Shown piece by piece: positions 1 to 6,685 of a stretch of DNA of 11,224 nucleotides. The translations under genes and the position numbers were made by a program. A model generated the notes under the pieces. That model did not search any database. It was not told where the DNA came from and worked only from the letters and a program-made list of their open reading frames with translations. Position 1 is the stretch's first letter; each line of letters opens with the position of its first letter. The stretch is from Acidimicrobiia bacterium (GTDB lineage Bacteria > Actinomycetota > Acidimicrobiia > Acidimicrobiales > Poriferisodalaceae), in assembly GCA_026983855.1 (NCBI GenBank), contig JALSTE010000447.1, forward strand, positions 1-11,224, in the 5' to 3' direction.

Positions 1-366
1 CGGGCGGCCCGGGCGGCGGGCCTGGCCGGTGCCGCCGGGCGGGTGGGTCGGGTCTCCGACATCGCCGGGGCCGATCTGGTGGTCCAGGCCACCCCGTTGG
101 GCATGGACCCCCGACGGGATCCGCTGCCCTTCCCCGCCGACCTCATGGCTCCGGGACAGATCCTGGCCGACCTGATCTACCACCCGGGGGAGACCCCGCT
201 GATGGCCGCGGTCCGGGCCCGGGGGGTCACCGCCGTGAACGGCTCGGGGATGCTCCTGCACCAGGCGGCCCTGGCGTTCGAGTTGTGGACCGGTGAGCCC
301 GCCCCCCTGGAGGCCATGGCCGGGGCCCTGACGGCGGGCATCCGGTCCCGGGAGCCCCAGCCCTAG
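1..366 (+). CDS. aroE: Shikimate dehydrogenase (NADP+), C-terminal part; 5' end outside window
   Basis: Reduces 3-dehydroshikimate to shikimate with NADPH, step 4 of the chorismate pathway, in the cytoplasm. Only the last 121 or so codons are present; the frame is open from base 1, so the gene starts upstream. Seen: VQATPLGM (bases 79-105), the family's nucleotide-domain motif usually written NATPxGM, with Gln here for Asn; DLIYHPGETPLMAAVRARGV (169-228); and the C-terminal helix motif NGSGMLLHQAALAFELWTG (238-294), which includes the conserved Gln of the shikimate site. The stop TAG is at 364-366. The next gene begins 22 bp later, which suggests that aroE and the pilus genes are co-transcribed. 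The family assignment is firm; the missing N-terminal catalytic Lys/Asp cannot be inspected. Confidence 0.93.
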   Translation, partial: RAARAAGLAGAAGRVGRVSDIAGADLVVQATPLGMDPRRDPLPFPADLMAPGQILADLIYHPGETPLMAAVRARGVTAVNGSGMLLHQAALAFELWTGEPAPLEAMAGALTAGIRSREPQP

Positions 367-388
367 GGGGCCTTGAACCCCTCGGGTC

Positions 389-1930
389 GTGGCCGACATG
401 GCCAGCATGGTTCAGACGTCGTCGCGCCAACTCGGGGAACTGCTGATCGAGCGGAAGGTCCTCTCCCGCGATGTGCTCGAGGTGGTCCTCGAGCGGGAGA
501 TCCGCGAGGGAACACCCATGTCGGGCATCCTCGTGCACGAGGGCCTGGTGGGGGAGAAGGACATAATCGCCGCCGTGGCCCAGCAGGTGGGGGTGCCGTT
601 CATCGACCTGGCCGTGCAACCGGTCCGGCCCGATCTGGAGAAGATGCTCCCCGAGGACCTGGCCCGGATGCACCGGGCCCTGGTCGTGGACCGCGAGGGC
701 GAGGTCCTGCTCCTGGCCATGGAGAACCCCGGCGACGCCGAGGCGGTCTCGGCCATCGAGAAGGCCCTCGGCTATCCGGTTCGGCCCTGTATCGCCGTCC
801 GCTCGGAGATCCTCCAGCAGCTCGACCGGATGTACGGCCTGCGGGACGAGACCGCCGAGGGCTCCGACCTGCATCTCAACGACCTGCTGTCGCGGGTCCT
901 GGACCTGGACGGTTCGGACCTCCACCTCTCCGCCGGCCTGCCTCCCGCCGTGCGGGTCAACGGTGAGATCAAGACCCTGACCGAGTTTCCGCTGATGAAC
1001 CCCTCGGAGATCCGCCGGATGCTCTACGACGTCCTCACCCAGAAGCAGAGGGAACGCTTCGAGAAGGATCTCGAGCTGGACACCTCGCACTCGATACCGG
1101 GCAAGGGCCGTTTCCGGATGAACGTGTTCCTGCAACGCAACTCCATGGGGGCGGTCCTGCGGACCATCCCCGACACCATCATCCCCCTGGAGAACCTCGG
1201 GCTGCCCGAGTCGGTGGCCCAGTTCACGACCCTGCACCGGGGGCTGGTCCTGGTGACGGGACCGACCGGTTCGGGCAAGTCGACCACCCTGGCCTCGATG
1301 GTGGACATCATCAACTCCGAGAGGGCCGCCCACATCATGACCGTGGAGGACCCCATCGAGTTCCTGCACCAGCACAAGAGGTGCATCGTGAACCAGAGGG
1401 AGGTGGGGGAGGACACCGAGTCGTTCTCCTCGGCCCTCAAGCACGTGCTGCGACAGGATCCCGACGTCATCCTGGTCGGGGAGATGAGGGACCTCGAGAC
1501 CATCCACACCGCCCTCACCGCGGCGGAGACGGGCCACCTGGTGTTCGGGACCCTCCACACCCAGGACGCCCCCCAGGCGGTGGACCGGGTCATCGACGTG
1601 TTCCCCGCCCACCAGCAGCAGCAGATCAGGGTGCAGTTGGCCTCCTCGCTGATGGGGGTGGTCACCCAGCAGCTCATACCCCGCATGGACCGCAAGGGCA
1701 GGGCGGTGGCCTCGGAGATCATGGTGGTGACCCCCGCCATCCGCAACCTCATCCGGGAGGGTAAGACCCACCAGATCTACTCCTCGTTGCAGTCCGGCGG
1801 TTCCTACGGGATGCAGACCATGGACCAGTCCCTGGCCCGGTTGGTTAAACGGGGATCAATCAGCCTCGATGACGCGGTCGATCGCTGCATCAACGAAAAG
1901 GACCTCAAGCGCATGATCACCCAGGGCTGA
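389..1930 (+). CDS. pilT: Type IV pilus retraction-type ATPase (PilT) with N-terminal GspE/MshEN-like domain
   Basis: Cytoplasmic hexameric secretion ATPase that powers pilus dynamics through PilC. Residues 1-160 form an extra domain like the PilB/GspE N-terminus (LGELLIERKVLS onward). From about 163 the protein is PilT-like: N-domain SDLHLSAGLPPAVRVNGEI (176-194), Walker A GPTGSGKST (291-299), Asp box VEDPIEF (319-325), Walker B with DVILVGEMRD (359-368), His box TGHLVFGTLHT (381-391), and the PilT-specific AIRNLIREGKTHQI (450-463). PilB's zinc-binding cysteines are absent. Length is 513 aa against about 345 for ordinary PilT; the difference is the added domain. The start is uncertain: GTG 389 has no good Shine-Dalgarno, and ATG 398 and 407 are in-frame alternatives with no better one. 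pilC follows after 10 bp. Assignment to PilT rather than PilB rests on the C-terminal motif; whether it extends, retracts or does both cannot be read from the sequence. Confidence 0.9.
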   Translation: MADMASMVQTSSRQLGELLIERKVLSRDVLEVVLEREIREGTPMSGILVHEGLVGEKDIIAAVAQQVGVPFIDLAVQPVRPDLEKMLPEDLARMHRALVVDREGEVLLLAMENPGDAEAVSAIEKALGYPVRPCIAVRSEILQQLDRMYGLRDETAEGSDLHLNDLLSRVLDLDGSDLHLSAGLPPAVRVNGEIKTLTEFPLMNPSEIRRMLYDVLTQKQRERFEKDLELDTSHSIPGKGRFRMNVFLQRNSMGAVLRTIPDTIIPLENLGLPESVAQFTTLHRGLVLVTGPTGSGKSTTLASMVDIINSERAAHIMTVEDPIEFLHQHKRCIVNQREVGEDTESFSSALKHVLRQDPDVILVGEMRDLETIHTALTAAETGHLVFGTLHTQDAPQAVDRVIDVFPAHQQQQIRVQLASSLMGVVTQQLIPRMDRKGRAVASEIMVVTPAIRNLIREGKTHQIYSSLQSGGSYGMQTMDQSLARLVKRGSISLDDAVDRCINEKDLKRMITQG

Positions 1931-1940
1931 GGGCCCACCC

Positions 1941-3161
1941 ATGGCATCGAACTACGCATACCGGGTCCGGGACCGAGACGGCCAGATCGTCGAGGGCGTG
2001 ATCCAGGCCGAGAACCAGACCCTGGTGGCCAACAAGCTCCGGGAGATGGGCTTCGCCCTGATCGCCATCGAGGAGGAGGGCAACTCCGCCCTGAAGAAGG
2101 AGCTGAAGATCCCCGGTTTCTCCGACCGGGTGAAGCTCAAGGACATCTCGATCTTCAGCCGCCAGTTCGCCACGATGATCAACTCGGGGTTGTCCCTGTT
2201 GCGGGCCCTCAACATCCTGGCCGACCAGACCGAGAGCGAGCCCCTGGCCGAGGTGATCCGCCAGGTGGCGGCCGACGTGGAGACCGGCAACAGCCTCTCC
2301 GACGCCATCGCCAAGCACCCCAAGATCTTCGACCGTCTCTACGTGGCCATGGTCAGGGCCGGCGAGACCGGTGGTGTGCTGGACCTGGTGCTGTTGCAGT
2401 TGGCCGGGACCATCGAGAAGCAGGTGGAGTTGAGGGGCCGGATCAAGTCGGCCATGACCTACCCGGTGGCGGTGATGGTCCTGGTGATCCTCATCATCAC
2501 CGGCATGCTCATCTTCGTGGTGCCGATGTTCGAGGCCATGTACTCCTCGCTGGGTGGCACCCTCCCCCTCCCGACGCGTCTCTTGATCGGGGCATCGAAC
2601 ATCATCAAGAACTGGATCCTGCTGGTGATCGGGATCGTGGTGGTGTCGACGTTCCTGTTCCGGAGGTGGATCGCCACCGAGAGCGGTCGGGCGGCGTGGG
2701 ACGCGTTCAAGCTGAAGGTGCCGGTGTTCGGTGGTCTGATCCACAAGACCTCCATCACCCGCTTCTCCCGCACCATGGAGGCCCTCCTGAGGGCCGGTGT
2801 GCCCATCCTGGAGGCCCTGGAGATCACCTCGGGAACGGTGGGCAACGACGTCGTGGAACGGGCGGTGCGCGACATCCAGCGCCGGGTCAAGGGAGGGGAG
2901 TCACTGGCCGCCCCCATGGCCGACCACCCCGTGTTCCCACCAATGGTCACCCAGATGCTGGCGGTGGGCGAGGAGACCGGTGCGGTCGACACCATGCTCG
3001 AGCGGGTGGGGGCCTTCTACGAGCAGGAGGTCGAGGCCACCGTGGACGCCCTCACCTCCCTGCTGGAGCCGATGCTCATCGTGGTGCTGGGTGGAACGGT
3101 GGGGGGCATGGTCGTGGCCCTGTACATGCCGATGTTCAACATCGTGAACCTGATCCAGTAG
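1941..3161 (+). CDS. pilC: Type IV pilus inner-membrane platform protein PilC
   Basis: Membrane platform that receives pilin and couples it to the cytoplasmic ATPase. The 406 aa is the usual family length. Seen: an N-terminal region YAYRVRDRDGQIVEGVI typical of PilC/GspF, then two T2SSF repeats. The first (about 68-190) contains FSRQFATMINSGLSLLRAL, and the second (about 265-390) contains RFSRTMEALLRAGVPILEAL. The second also carries the family signature running from GESLAAPMADHPVFPPMVTQ through VGEETGAVDTMLERVGAFYE to LTSLLEPMLIVVLGG. Membrane segments lie near 175-195, 223-241 and 377-399. ATG 1941 sits 10 bp after the pilT stop, with a weak GAGGG upstream, so it probably depends on translation of pilT. 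No unusual residues noticed. The hairpin 8 bp downstream may separate it from pilA. Confidence 0.95.
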   Translation: MASNYAYRVRDRDGQIVEGVIQAENQTLVANKLREMGFALIAIEEEGNSALKKELKIPGFSDRVKLKDISIFSRQFATMINSGLSLLRALNILADQTESEPLAEVIRQVAADVETGNSLSDAIAKHPKIFDRLYVAMVRAGETGGVLDLVLLQLAGTIEKQVELRGRIKSAMTYPVAVMVLVILIITGMLIFVVPMFEAMYSSLGGTLPLPTRLLIGASNIIKNWILLVIGIVVVSTFLFRRWIATESGRAAWDAFKLKVPVFGGLIHKTSITRFSRTMEALLRAGVPILEALEITSGTVGNDVVERAVRDIQRRVKGGESLAAPMADHPVFPPMVTQMLAVGEETGAVDTMLERVGAFYEQEVEATVDALTSLLEPMLIVVLGGTVGGMVVALYMPMFNIVNLIQ

Positions 3162-3169
3162 GGACTCCC

Positions 3170-3186
3170 CGGGGAAGAAATCCCCG
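3170..3186 (+). other. Small perfect hairpin between pilC and pilA
   Basis: CGGGGA (3170-3175), loop AGAAA, TCCCCG (3181-3186), starting 8 bp after the pilC stop. It is followed by AAAACC and not by a T tract, so it is not a classical intrinsic terminator. It could be an attenuation or mRNA-processing site that lets pilA be expressed separately from pilC. Structure seen; function inferred. Confidence 0.35.
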
Positions 3187-3276
3187 AAAACCTCTCAATG
3201 CCACCGAGAGTGACTCCGATGGGTTGACTGCCACCACCTCCGTGGCGGCACATCCATTGAACAATCGGAGATTCAC
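3187..3276 (+). promoter_or_regulatory. Candidate pilA promoter and leader
   Basis: The pilC-pilA gap is 115 bp, and its last 90 bases are noticeably less GC-rich than the flanking genes. TTGACT at 3224-3229 matches a housekeeping-sigma -35 element. No good -10 stands 16-18 bp away; GCACAT at 3248-3253 is the best and is weak. A hairpin, GCCAC (3230-3234) with GTGGC (3242-3246), overlaps the same place. The ribosome-binding site GGAG (3267-3270) is 6 nt before ATG 3277. Major pilins usually need far more protein than their assembly machine, which makes a separate promoter plausible, but the sequence evidence is weak. Confidence 0.28.
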
Positions 3277-3777
3277 ATGCTTGCTCAGCTGCAGAAGCGG
3301 CGCGACGAGGAAGAGGGCTTCACTCTCATCGAGTTGATGGTCGTCGTTCTCATCATCGCCATTCTCATCGCCATCGCCGTGCCGACCTTCCTCGGCGCCC
3401 GGGAGAGGGCCCAGGACCGGGCCTCGCAGTCCAACCTGCGCAACTCCCTCACCGCGGCCAAGACCCTGTACGCCGACGACGGTGACTACTCCGGTGCCAC
3501 CGCCGCCGCCCTCGGCGCGGTGGAGCCCAGCCTCACCTTCGTCGCCGGCAACGCCGCCTCGGCCGACTCCAAGACGGTGAGCGCCGCCGTCTCGGGAGGC
3601 AACAAGGTGGTGACCCTGGCCGCCATGTCGGACTCGGGTATCTGCTTCTACATCCGTGACAACATCGGTGACGCCGCCGCCACCGCCGGGACCACCTACG
3701 GTTCCCGGGCCCAGGGTGCGGCCGGCAACTGCCAGGGTGACGACACCGCCAACGTGGCGTTCGCCGCCGAGTGGTAG
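3277..3777 (+). CDS. pilA: Type IV prepilin (class III N-terminal signal), probable major pilin PilA
   Basis: Structural subunit of the pilus fibre. The 166 aa carry a 14-residue hydrophilic leader ending in Gly14, the prepilin peptidase cut site, then mature N-terminus FTLIELMVVVLIIAILIAIA with Glu at mature position 5 (Glu19). The hydrophobic stretch 15-37 is both membrane anchor and fibre-core helix; ARERAQDRA continues the amphipathic part. The mature protein is 152 aa. The C-terminal head is rich in Ala, Gly, Thr and Asp and has only two cysteines, Cys123 and Cys152, placed to form the disulfide loop seen in many type IV pilins (inferred). Start ATG 3277 has GGAG at 6-nt spacing. It stands alone between pilC and pilD, with structured gaps on both sides, which suggests separately tuned expression. 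The N-terminal family assignment is very firm; major rather than minor pilin is inferred from its being the only pilin here. Confidence 0.96.
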   Translation: MLAQLQKRRDEEEGFTLIELMVVVLIIAILIAIAVPTFLGARERAQDRASQSNLRNSLTAAKTLYADDGDYSGATAAALGAVEPSLTFVAGNAASADSKTVSAAVSGGNKVVTLAAMSDSGICFYIRDNIGDAAATAGTTYGSRAQGAAGNCQGDDTANVAFAAEW

Positions 3778-3817
3778 ACCGGAAGCGAAAGGGACTCCCC
3801 CGGGGGTCCTGAACGAT

Positions 3818-3847
3818 GAGGCCCGCCCCCTCCGGGGGGCGGGCCTC
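3818..3847 (+). terminator. 13-bp perfect GC hairpin downstream of pilA (terminator-like)
   Basis: GAGGCCCGCCCCC (3818-3830), loop TCCG, GGGGGCGGGCCTC (3835-3847): a perfect 13-bp stem with a 4-nt loop, 41 bp after the pilA stop. No T tract follows (GCCGCGTCGG). It may act as a U-less terminator or attenuator, or as a 3' stabiliser of abundant pilA mRNA, lowering read-through into pilD. Structure is certain from the sequence; role is inferred. Confidence 0.6.
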
Positions 3848-3894
3848 GCCGCGTCGGGGGCGCGCAAGCCGGGGCGGGGACGGTCGACGGGGGG

Positions 3895-4662
3895 ATGGTG
3901 GTCGCCACCATCGCCGGCCTGTACGGGCTGATAATCGGATCCTTCCTCAACGTCGTCATCCATCGGGTCCCCCGGGGAACGTCGGTCATCAGGCCTCCCT
4001 CGGCGTGTCCGCGGTGCCACCACCACATCGCCTGGTACGACAACCTGCCCGTCGTGTCCTGGCTGCTGCTGGGACGCAGGTGCCGCAACTGCTCCGCCTC
4101 GATCGCCTGGCGCTATCCCCTCGTGGAGTTGGTCACGGCCCTGGTGTTCGTGGCCGTGAGTCTGGCGGTGGGGCTCAGGTGGGTTCTGGGGGCCTATCTG
4201 TTCTTCGCCGCGGTGCTGGTGGCCCTCTCGGGGATCGACATCGACACCCGCAAGATCCCCAACGCGGTGCTGTTCCCGGCTTGGGCGGTGTCAGCGGTGC
4301 TGCTGGCCGTCGGAGCGGGCCTCGACGGTGATCCCCGTCGCCTGGTGTGGGCCGCGGTAGGGGCCGCCATCGGATTCGTGGTGCTGTTCGTGATCTGGTT
4401 CGTGGCCCCGGGTGGCATGGGCTACGGGGACGTGCGCCTGGCCGGCTACATCGGACTCCACCTCGGCTACCTGTCCCCCGGTCACGTCGCCGTCGGGCTG
4501 TTCCTCGGTTTCCTGGCCGGGGCCCTCGGCGGGGCGGCGGTGCTGCTGACGACCGGGCGGGGTCGGGGCACCAAGATCCCGTTCGGTCCCTTCCTGGCCC
4601 TGGGGGCCCTGGTGGCGGTGGTGGCCGGTCAGCCCCTCATCGACGCCTACCTGAGCCTGTGA
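3895..4662 (+). CDS. pilD: Type IV prepilin peptidase / N-methyltransferase PilD
   Basis: Polytopic membrane aspartyl protease that removes the PilA leader and methylates the new N-terminus. The 255 aa start with a membrane helix and GSFLNVVIHRVPRG, the family's N-terminal motif. Two CxxC pairs follow, Cys38/Cys41 (CPRC) and Cys63/Cys66 (CRNC), which form the cytoplasmic zinc-type loop of the methylating class. The catalytic pair of the A24 family is present: the first Asp in GIDIDTRKIPN (Asp115/Asp117) and Asp179 in the GMGYGD motif. Several further hydrophobic helices and a GTKIPFGPFLALGAL C-terminus complete the fold. The start is not fully fixed: ATG 3895 abuts a GGGGGG run (3889-3894), and GTG 3898 would leave 3-nt spacing; both give almost the same protein. 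It lies 117 bp after pilA and 232 bp before pilM-N. Confidence 0.95.
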   Translation: MVVATIAGLYGLIIGSFLNVVIHRVPRGTSVIRPPSACPRCHHHIAWYDNLPVVSWLLLGRRCRNCSASIAWRYPLVELVTALVFVAVSLAVGLRWVLGAYLFFAAVLVALSGIDIDTRKIPNAVLFPAWAVSAVLLAVGAGLDGDPRRLVWAAVGAAIGFVVLFVIWFVAPGGMGYGDVRLAGYIGLHLGYLSPGHVAVGLFLGFLAGALGGAAVLLTTGRGRGTKIPFGPFLALGALVAVVAGQPLIDAYLSL

Positions 4663-4894
4663 CCCGGCGACCGACCACGGGAACGGAACGGGGGCGGATC
4701 ACGGTCCGCGGTCCCCGGGCCTTATCAGAATCGGAACGGAGACGACCTGAGATGTGTCCTGACAGTCACAGGTTGGCGCGCCCGACGGTTGTGCCGACCA
4801 CGAGGGAGACATCGGTGTTCACCCGGGCGTCGACAGCACGCAAAACACAGACAGGGAGCCCGCACCGGGCCGTCCCGCGGATCGGGAGGTCGTG
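4663..4894 (+). promoter_or_regulatory. Structured 232-nt leader between pilD and pilM-N
   Basis: Longest non-coding stretch of the window, with more AT-containing patches than its flanks. Inverted repeats seen: GCGGA/TCCGC (within 4690-4716, possibly extended by GGGG/CCCC with a bulge, terminator-like for pilD); GGTTGGC (4771-4777) with GCCGACC (4793-4799), one G-T pair; GCCCG (4858-4862) with CGGGC (4866-4870); and TCCCG (4873-4877) with CGGGA (4883-4887). The last stem includes part of the ribosome-binding site GGGAGG (4884-4889). A patch CTTATCAGAAT (4721-4731) is the only -10-like stretch. The region could hold a promoter plus a cis-regulatory RNA, but no known riboswitch consensus was recognised. 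A 48-codon open frame (4752-4898) also crosses it. Confidence 0.35.
4884..4889 (+). promoter_or_regulatory. Ribosome-binding site deciding the pilM-N start
   Basis: GGGAGG lies 5 nt before GTG 4895 but only 2 nt before GTG 4892, so the second GTG is the better start. GTG 4895 also overlaps an upstream in-phase-with-nothing TGA (4896-4898) as GTGA, a typical coupling geometry. Confidence 0.55.
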
Positions 4895-6685
4895 GTGAGC
4901 CACAAGGTCGTCGGTCTCGACATAGGCACCCACGCGGTCACCGCGGCGGAGCTGCGGCTGGGCCGCGCTGAGGCGATCACCGTGGTGCGCTTCGGTCAGG
5001 TGGCCCTACGGCCCGGGGCGGTCGTCGCCGGTGAGGTGGTCGACGCCGGTGAGGTGGGGGCGGCGATCAAGCGCCTGTGGCGGGAGACGGGATTCTCCAC
5101 CAAGAAGGTGATAGTCGGCGTGGGCAGCCAGAGGGTCGTGATGAGACCCACCGAGATGCCCGCCATGAGCGACGCCGACCTGCGTTCGGCCATCGAGTTC
5201 CAGGCCCAGGAACTCGTCCCGATCCCCCTGGAGGACGCCATCCTGGACTACCAGGTGCTCGAGCGCTTCCTCGACGCCGAGGGAGCCGAACGTCTCAAGG
5301 TCCTGATCGTGGCCGCCCAGAAGGGCCTGGTCAACGGACTGCTCGGGGCCGTGGCCGAGGCGGGGCTCGAGGTATCCCTGGTGGACCTGGTGCCCTTCGC
5401 CCTGCTCCGTTCGCTGGCCGACGTCTCGGGCTTCGCCGATCTGGAACCCGGGGCGTCGGGGGCCGAGGCCATCGTCTCCATCGGTGCGGGAATCACGACC
5501 GTCGTCGTGCACGAGTTCGGCATTCCCCGTTTCCTCCGCACCATGGTGATGGGCGGCCAGGAGGTCACCCAGGCCATCGCCGACGAGTTCGGGATCACCC
5601 TGGAGCAGGCCGAGTCCCTCAAGCGGCGGGCCGGGCTGGGAATCGAGGGTGATCCGCCCCTCGAGCAGGTCCGCACGGTGGTCGCCCGTCGGGCGATGAC
5701 CATGGTGGACGAGATCAACGGAAGCCTGGAGTTCTACAGCACCCAGCCCGACAGCGTTCCCCTGAGGCGGATCGTCCTCATCGGCGGTGGCCGACGCCTG
5801 GCCGGTATCTCCAGCCGGCTGGCGGAACGCACCGGGGTCCCCGTCGTCATCGGCGCCCCCTTCGCCCGTTTCGAGATCGGTTCCACCGGGCTCACGCCCG
5901 AACAGCTCCGGGAGGCCGAGGATCTGTCGGCGGTGGCTCTGGGGCTGGCCCTGGCCGGTCGTCCGGTGGAGAAGGGGGCCCGCCGTCTCAGTCTCATGCC
6001 CCCCGAGATCGGGGAGCGCAAGGAACGCAACCGTCAGGTCGCCGCCGCCGGGGCCGGGTTGATGCTCCTGGCCGCCGGGTTGTTCTGGCTGGGATCGAAT
6101 CGCCGCAGCCAGGTCGACGTGGCCGAGAGGAAGGCCGCCGGGGCCGAGGCCGAGATGGCCTCACTCCAGAGTCAGATCGCGGAGCTGATTCCGGTGGCGG
6201 ACTTCGAGAGCCAGGTCCAGCAGCGGCGTGCCCTCGTCGAGGAGGCACTGTCGACCGACGTGGCCTGGAGCAAGTTGATCCAGGAGGTGGCGACCGTGAT
6301 GCCCGACGACGTCTGGCTCTCCAGCTTCGTGGGCTCGGCCCCCGACGACCTGGATCCGGGTACGTTCACGGTCTCGGGCAAGGGCTTCGACCACACCTCC
6401 TCGGCCCGGTGGCTGCTGAGGGTGGAGGCCCTCGACTCAGTGTCGTCGCTGTGGCTGCCCTCATCGGTGCGCAAGCCCGAGGGTGAGTTCGGCGAGCTCA
6501 GCGAGGCCACCTTCGCCTCATCGGGGACCCTAACGGACAAGGCGGCCTCCAATCGCCTGGCCGACTATCTGGAATCGGGTGAGGGGCCCTCGGTGGACCT
6601 GCTCGGATCGGATCCGACCGCGGAACCGGCGCCGGGTGAATCGGGGGCCGATCCGGTCTCCACCGGAAACGACGGAGGGTCGTGA
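4895..6685 (+). CDS. pilM: PilM-PilN fusion protein (actin-like ATPase joined to inner-membrane alignment protein)
   Basis: In most systems PilM is a soluble actin-like protein that binds the short cytoplasmic N-terminal peptide of membrane protein PilN; here they are one chain of 596 aa. Residues 1 to about 355 are PilM: phosphate-1 loop GLDIGTHAVTAAEL (Asp9), second phosphate loop VSIGAGITTVVVHEFG (Ser195 where Asp is usual), and adenosine loop LIGGGRRL (GGG at 297-299). Immediately after comes RRLSLMPPEI (363-372), matching the PilN N-terminal motif INLLPxE, then a single membrane helix (about 382-402), a coiled-coil-like stretch, and a PilN-type domain with VAWSKLIQEVATVMPDDVWLSSF. The last 50 or so residues are acidic, Gly/Ser/Pro-rich and probably disordered. 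GTG 4895 is chosen over GTG 4892 by ribosome-site spacing. Family calls for both halves are strong; continuous reading through the junction is seen directly, with no stop or frameshift. Confidence 0.92.
   Translation: MSHKVVGLDIGTHAVTAAELRLGRAEAITVVRFGQVALRPGAVVAGEVVDAGEVGAAIKRLWRETGFSTKKVIVGVGSQRVVMRPTEMPAMSDADLRSAIEFQAQELVPIPLEDAILDYQVLERFLDAEGAERLKVLIVAAQKGLVNGLLGAVAEAGLEVSLVDLVPFALLRSLADVSGFADLEPGASGAEAIVSIGAGITTVVVHEFGIPRFLRTMVMGGQEVTQAIADEFGITLEQAESLKRRAGLGIEGDPPLEQVRTVVARRAMTMVDEINGSLEFYSTQPDSVPLRRIVLIGGGRRLAGISSRLAERTGVPVVIGAPFARFEIGSTGLTPEQLREAEDLSAVALGLALAGRPVEKGARRLSLMPPEIGERKERNRQVAAAGAGLMLLAAGLFWLGSNRRSQVDVAERKAAGAEAEMASLQSQIAELIPVADFESQVQQRRALVEEALSTDVAWSKLIQEVATVMPDDVWLSSFVGSAPDDLDPGTFTVSGKGFDHTSSARWLLRVEALDSVSSLWLPSSVRKPEGEFGELSEATFASSGTLTDKAASNRLADYLESGEGPSVDLLGSDPTAEPAPGESGADPVSTGNDGGS
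6674..6679 (+). promoter_or_regulatory. Ribosome-binding site for the micro-ORF at the end of pilM-N
   Basis: GGAGGG lies inside the last codons of pilM-N, 5 nt before ATG 6685, an ideal position. It has no other downstream start to serve. Confidence 0.45.

Noticed and set aside
227..1771. 514-codon open frame on the minus strand over aroE/pilT
   Set aside because: His/Gly/Leu/Asp-rich composition typical of the antisense of G/C-ending codons; no domain seen; covers a certain gene in the other strand.
389..1930. Calling the ATPase PilB because of its N-terminal domain and position before pilC
   Set aside because: No CxxC zinc pairs of the extension ATPase; C-terminal motif AIRNLIREGKTHQI and overall C-terminal organisation are of PilT type.
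4800..4860. Possible cyclic-di-GMP (GEMM-I) riboswitch, suggested by ACGCAAAAC near 4838
   Set aside because: The core blocks (CACAGGGCAAACC, the GAAA tetraloop, ACGCAAAGCC) are not present in order; the match is only a few bases.
4347..4898. 183-codon + strand frame from pilD into the pilM leader
   Set aside because: The part over pilD is an Arg/Gly/Pro-rich shadow; only its last 48 codons, outside pilD, were kept as a low-confidence finding.
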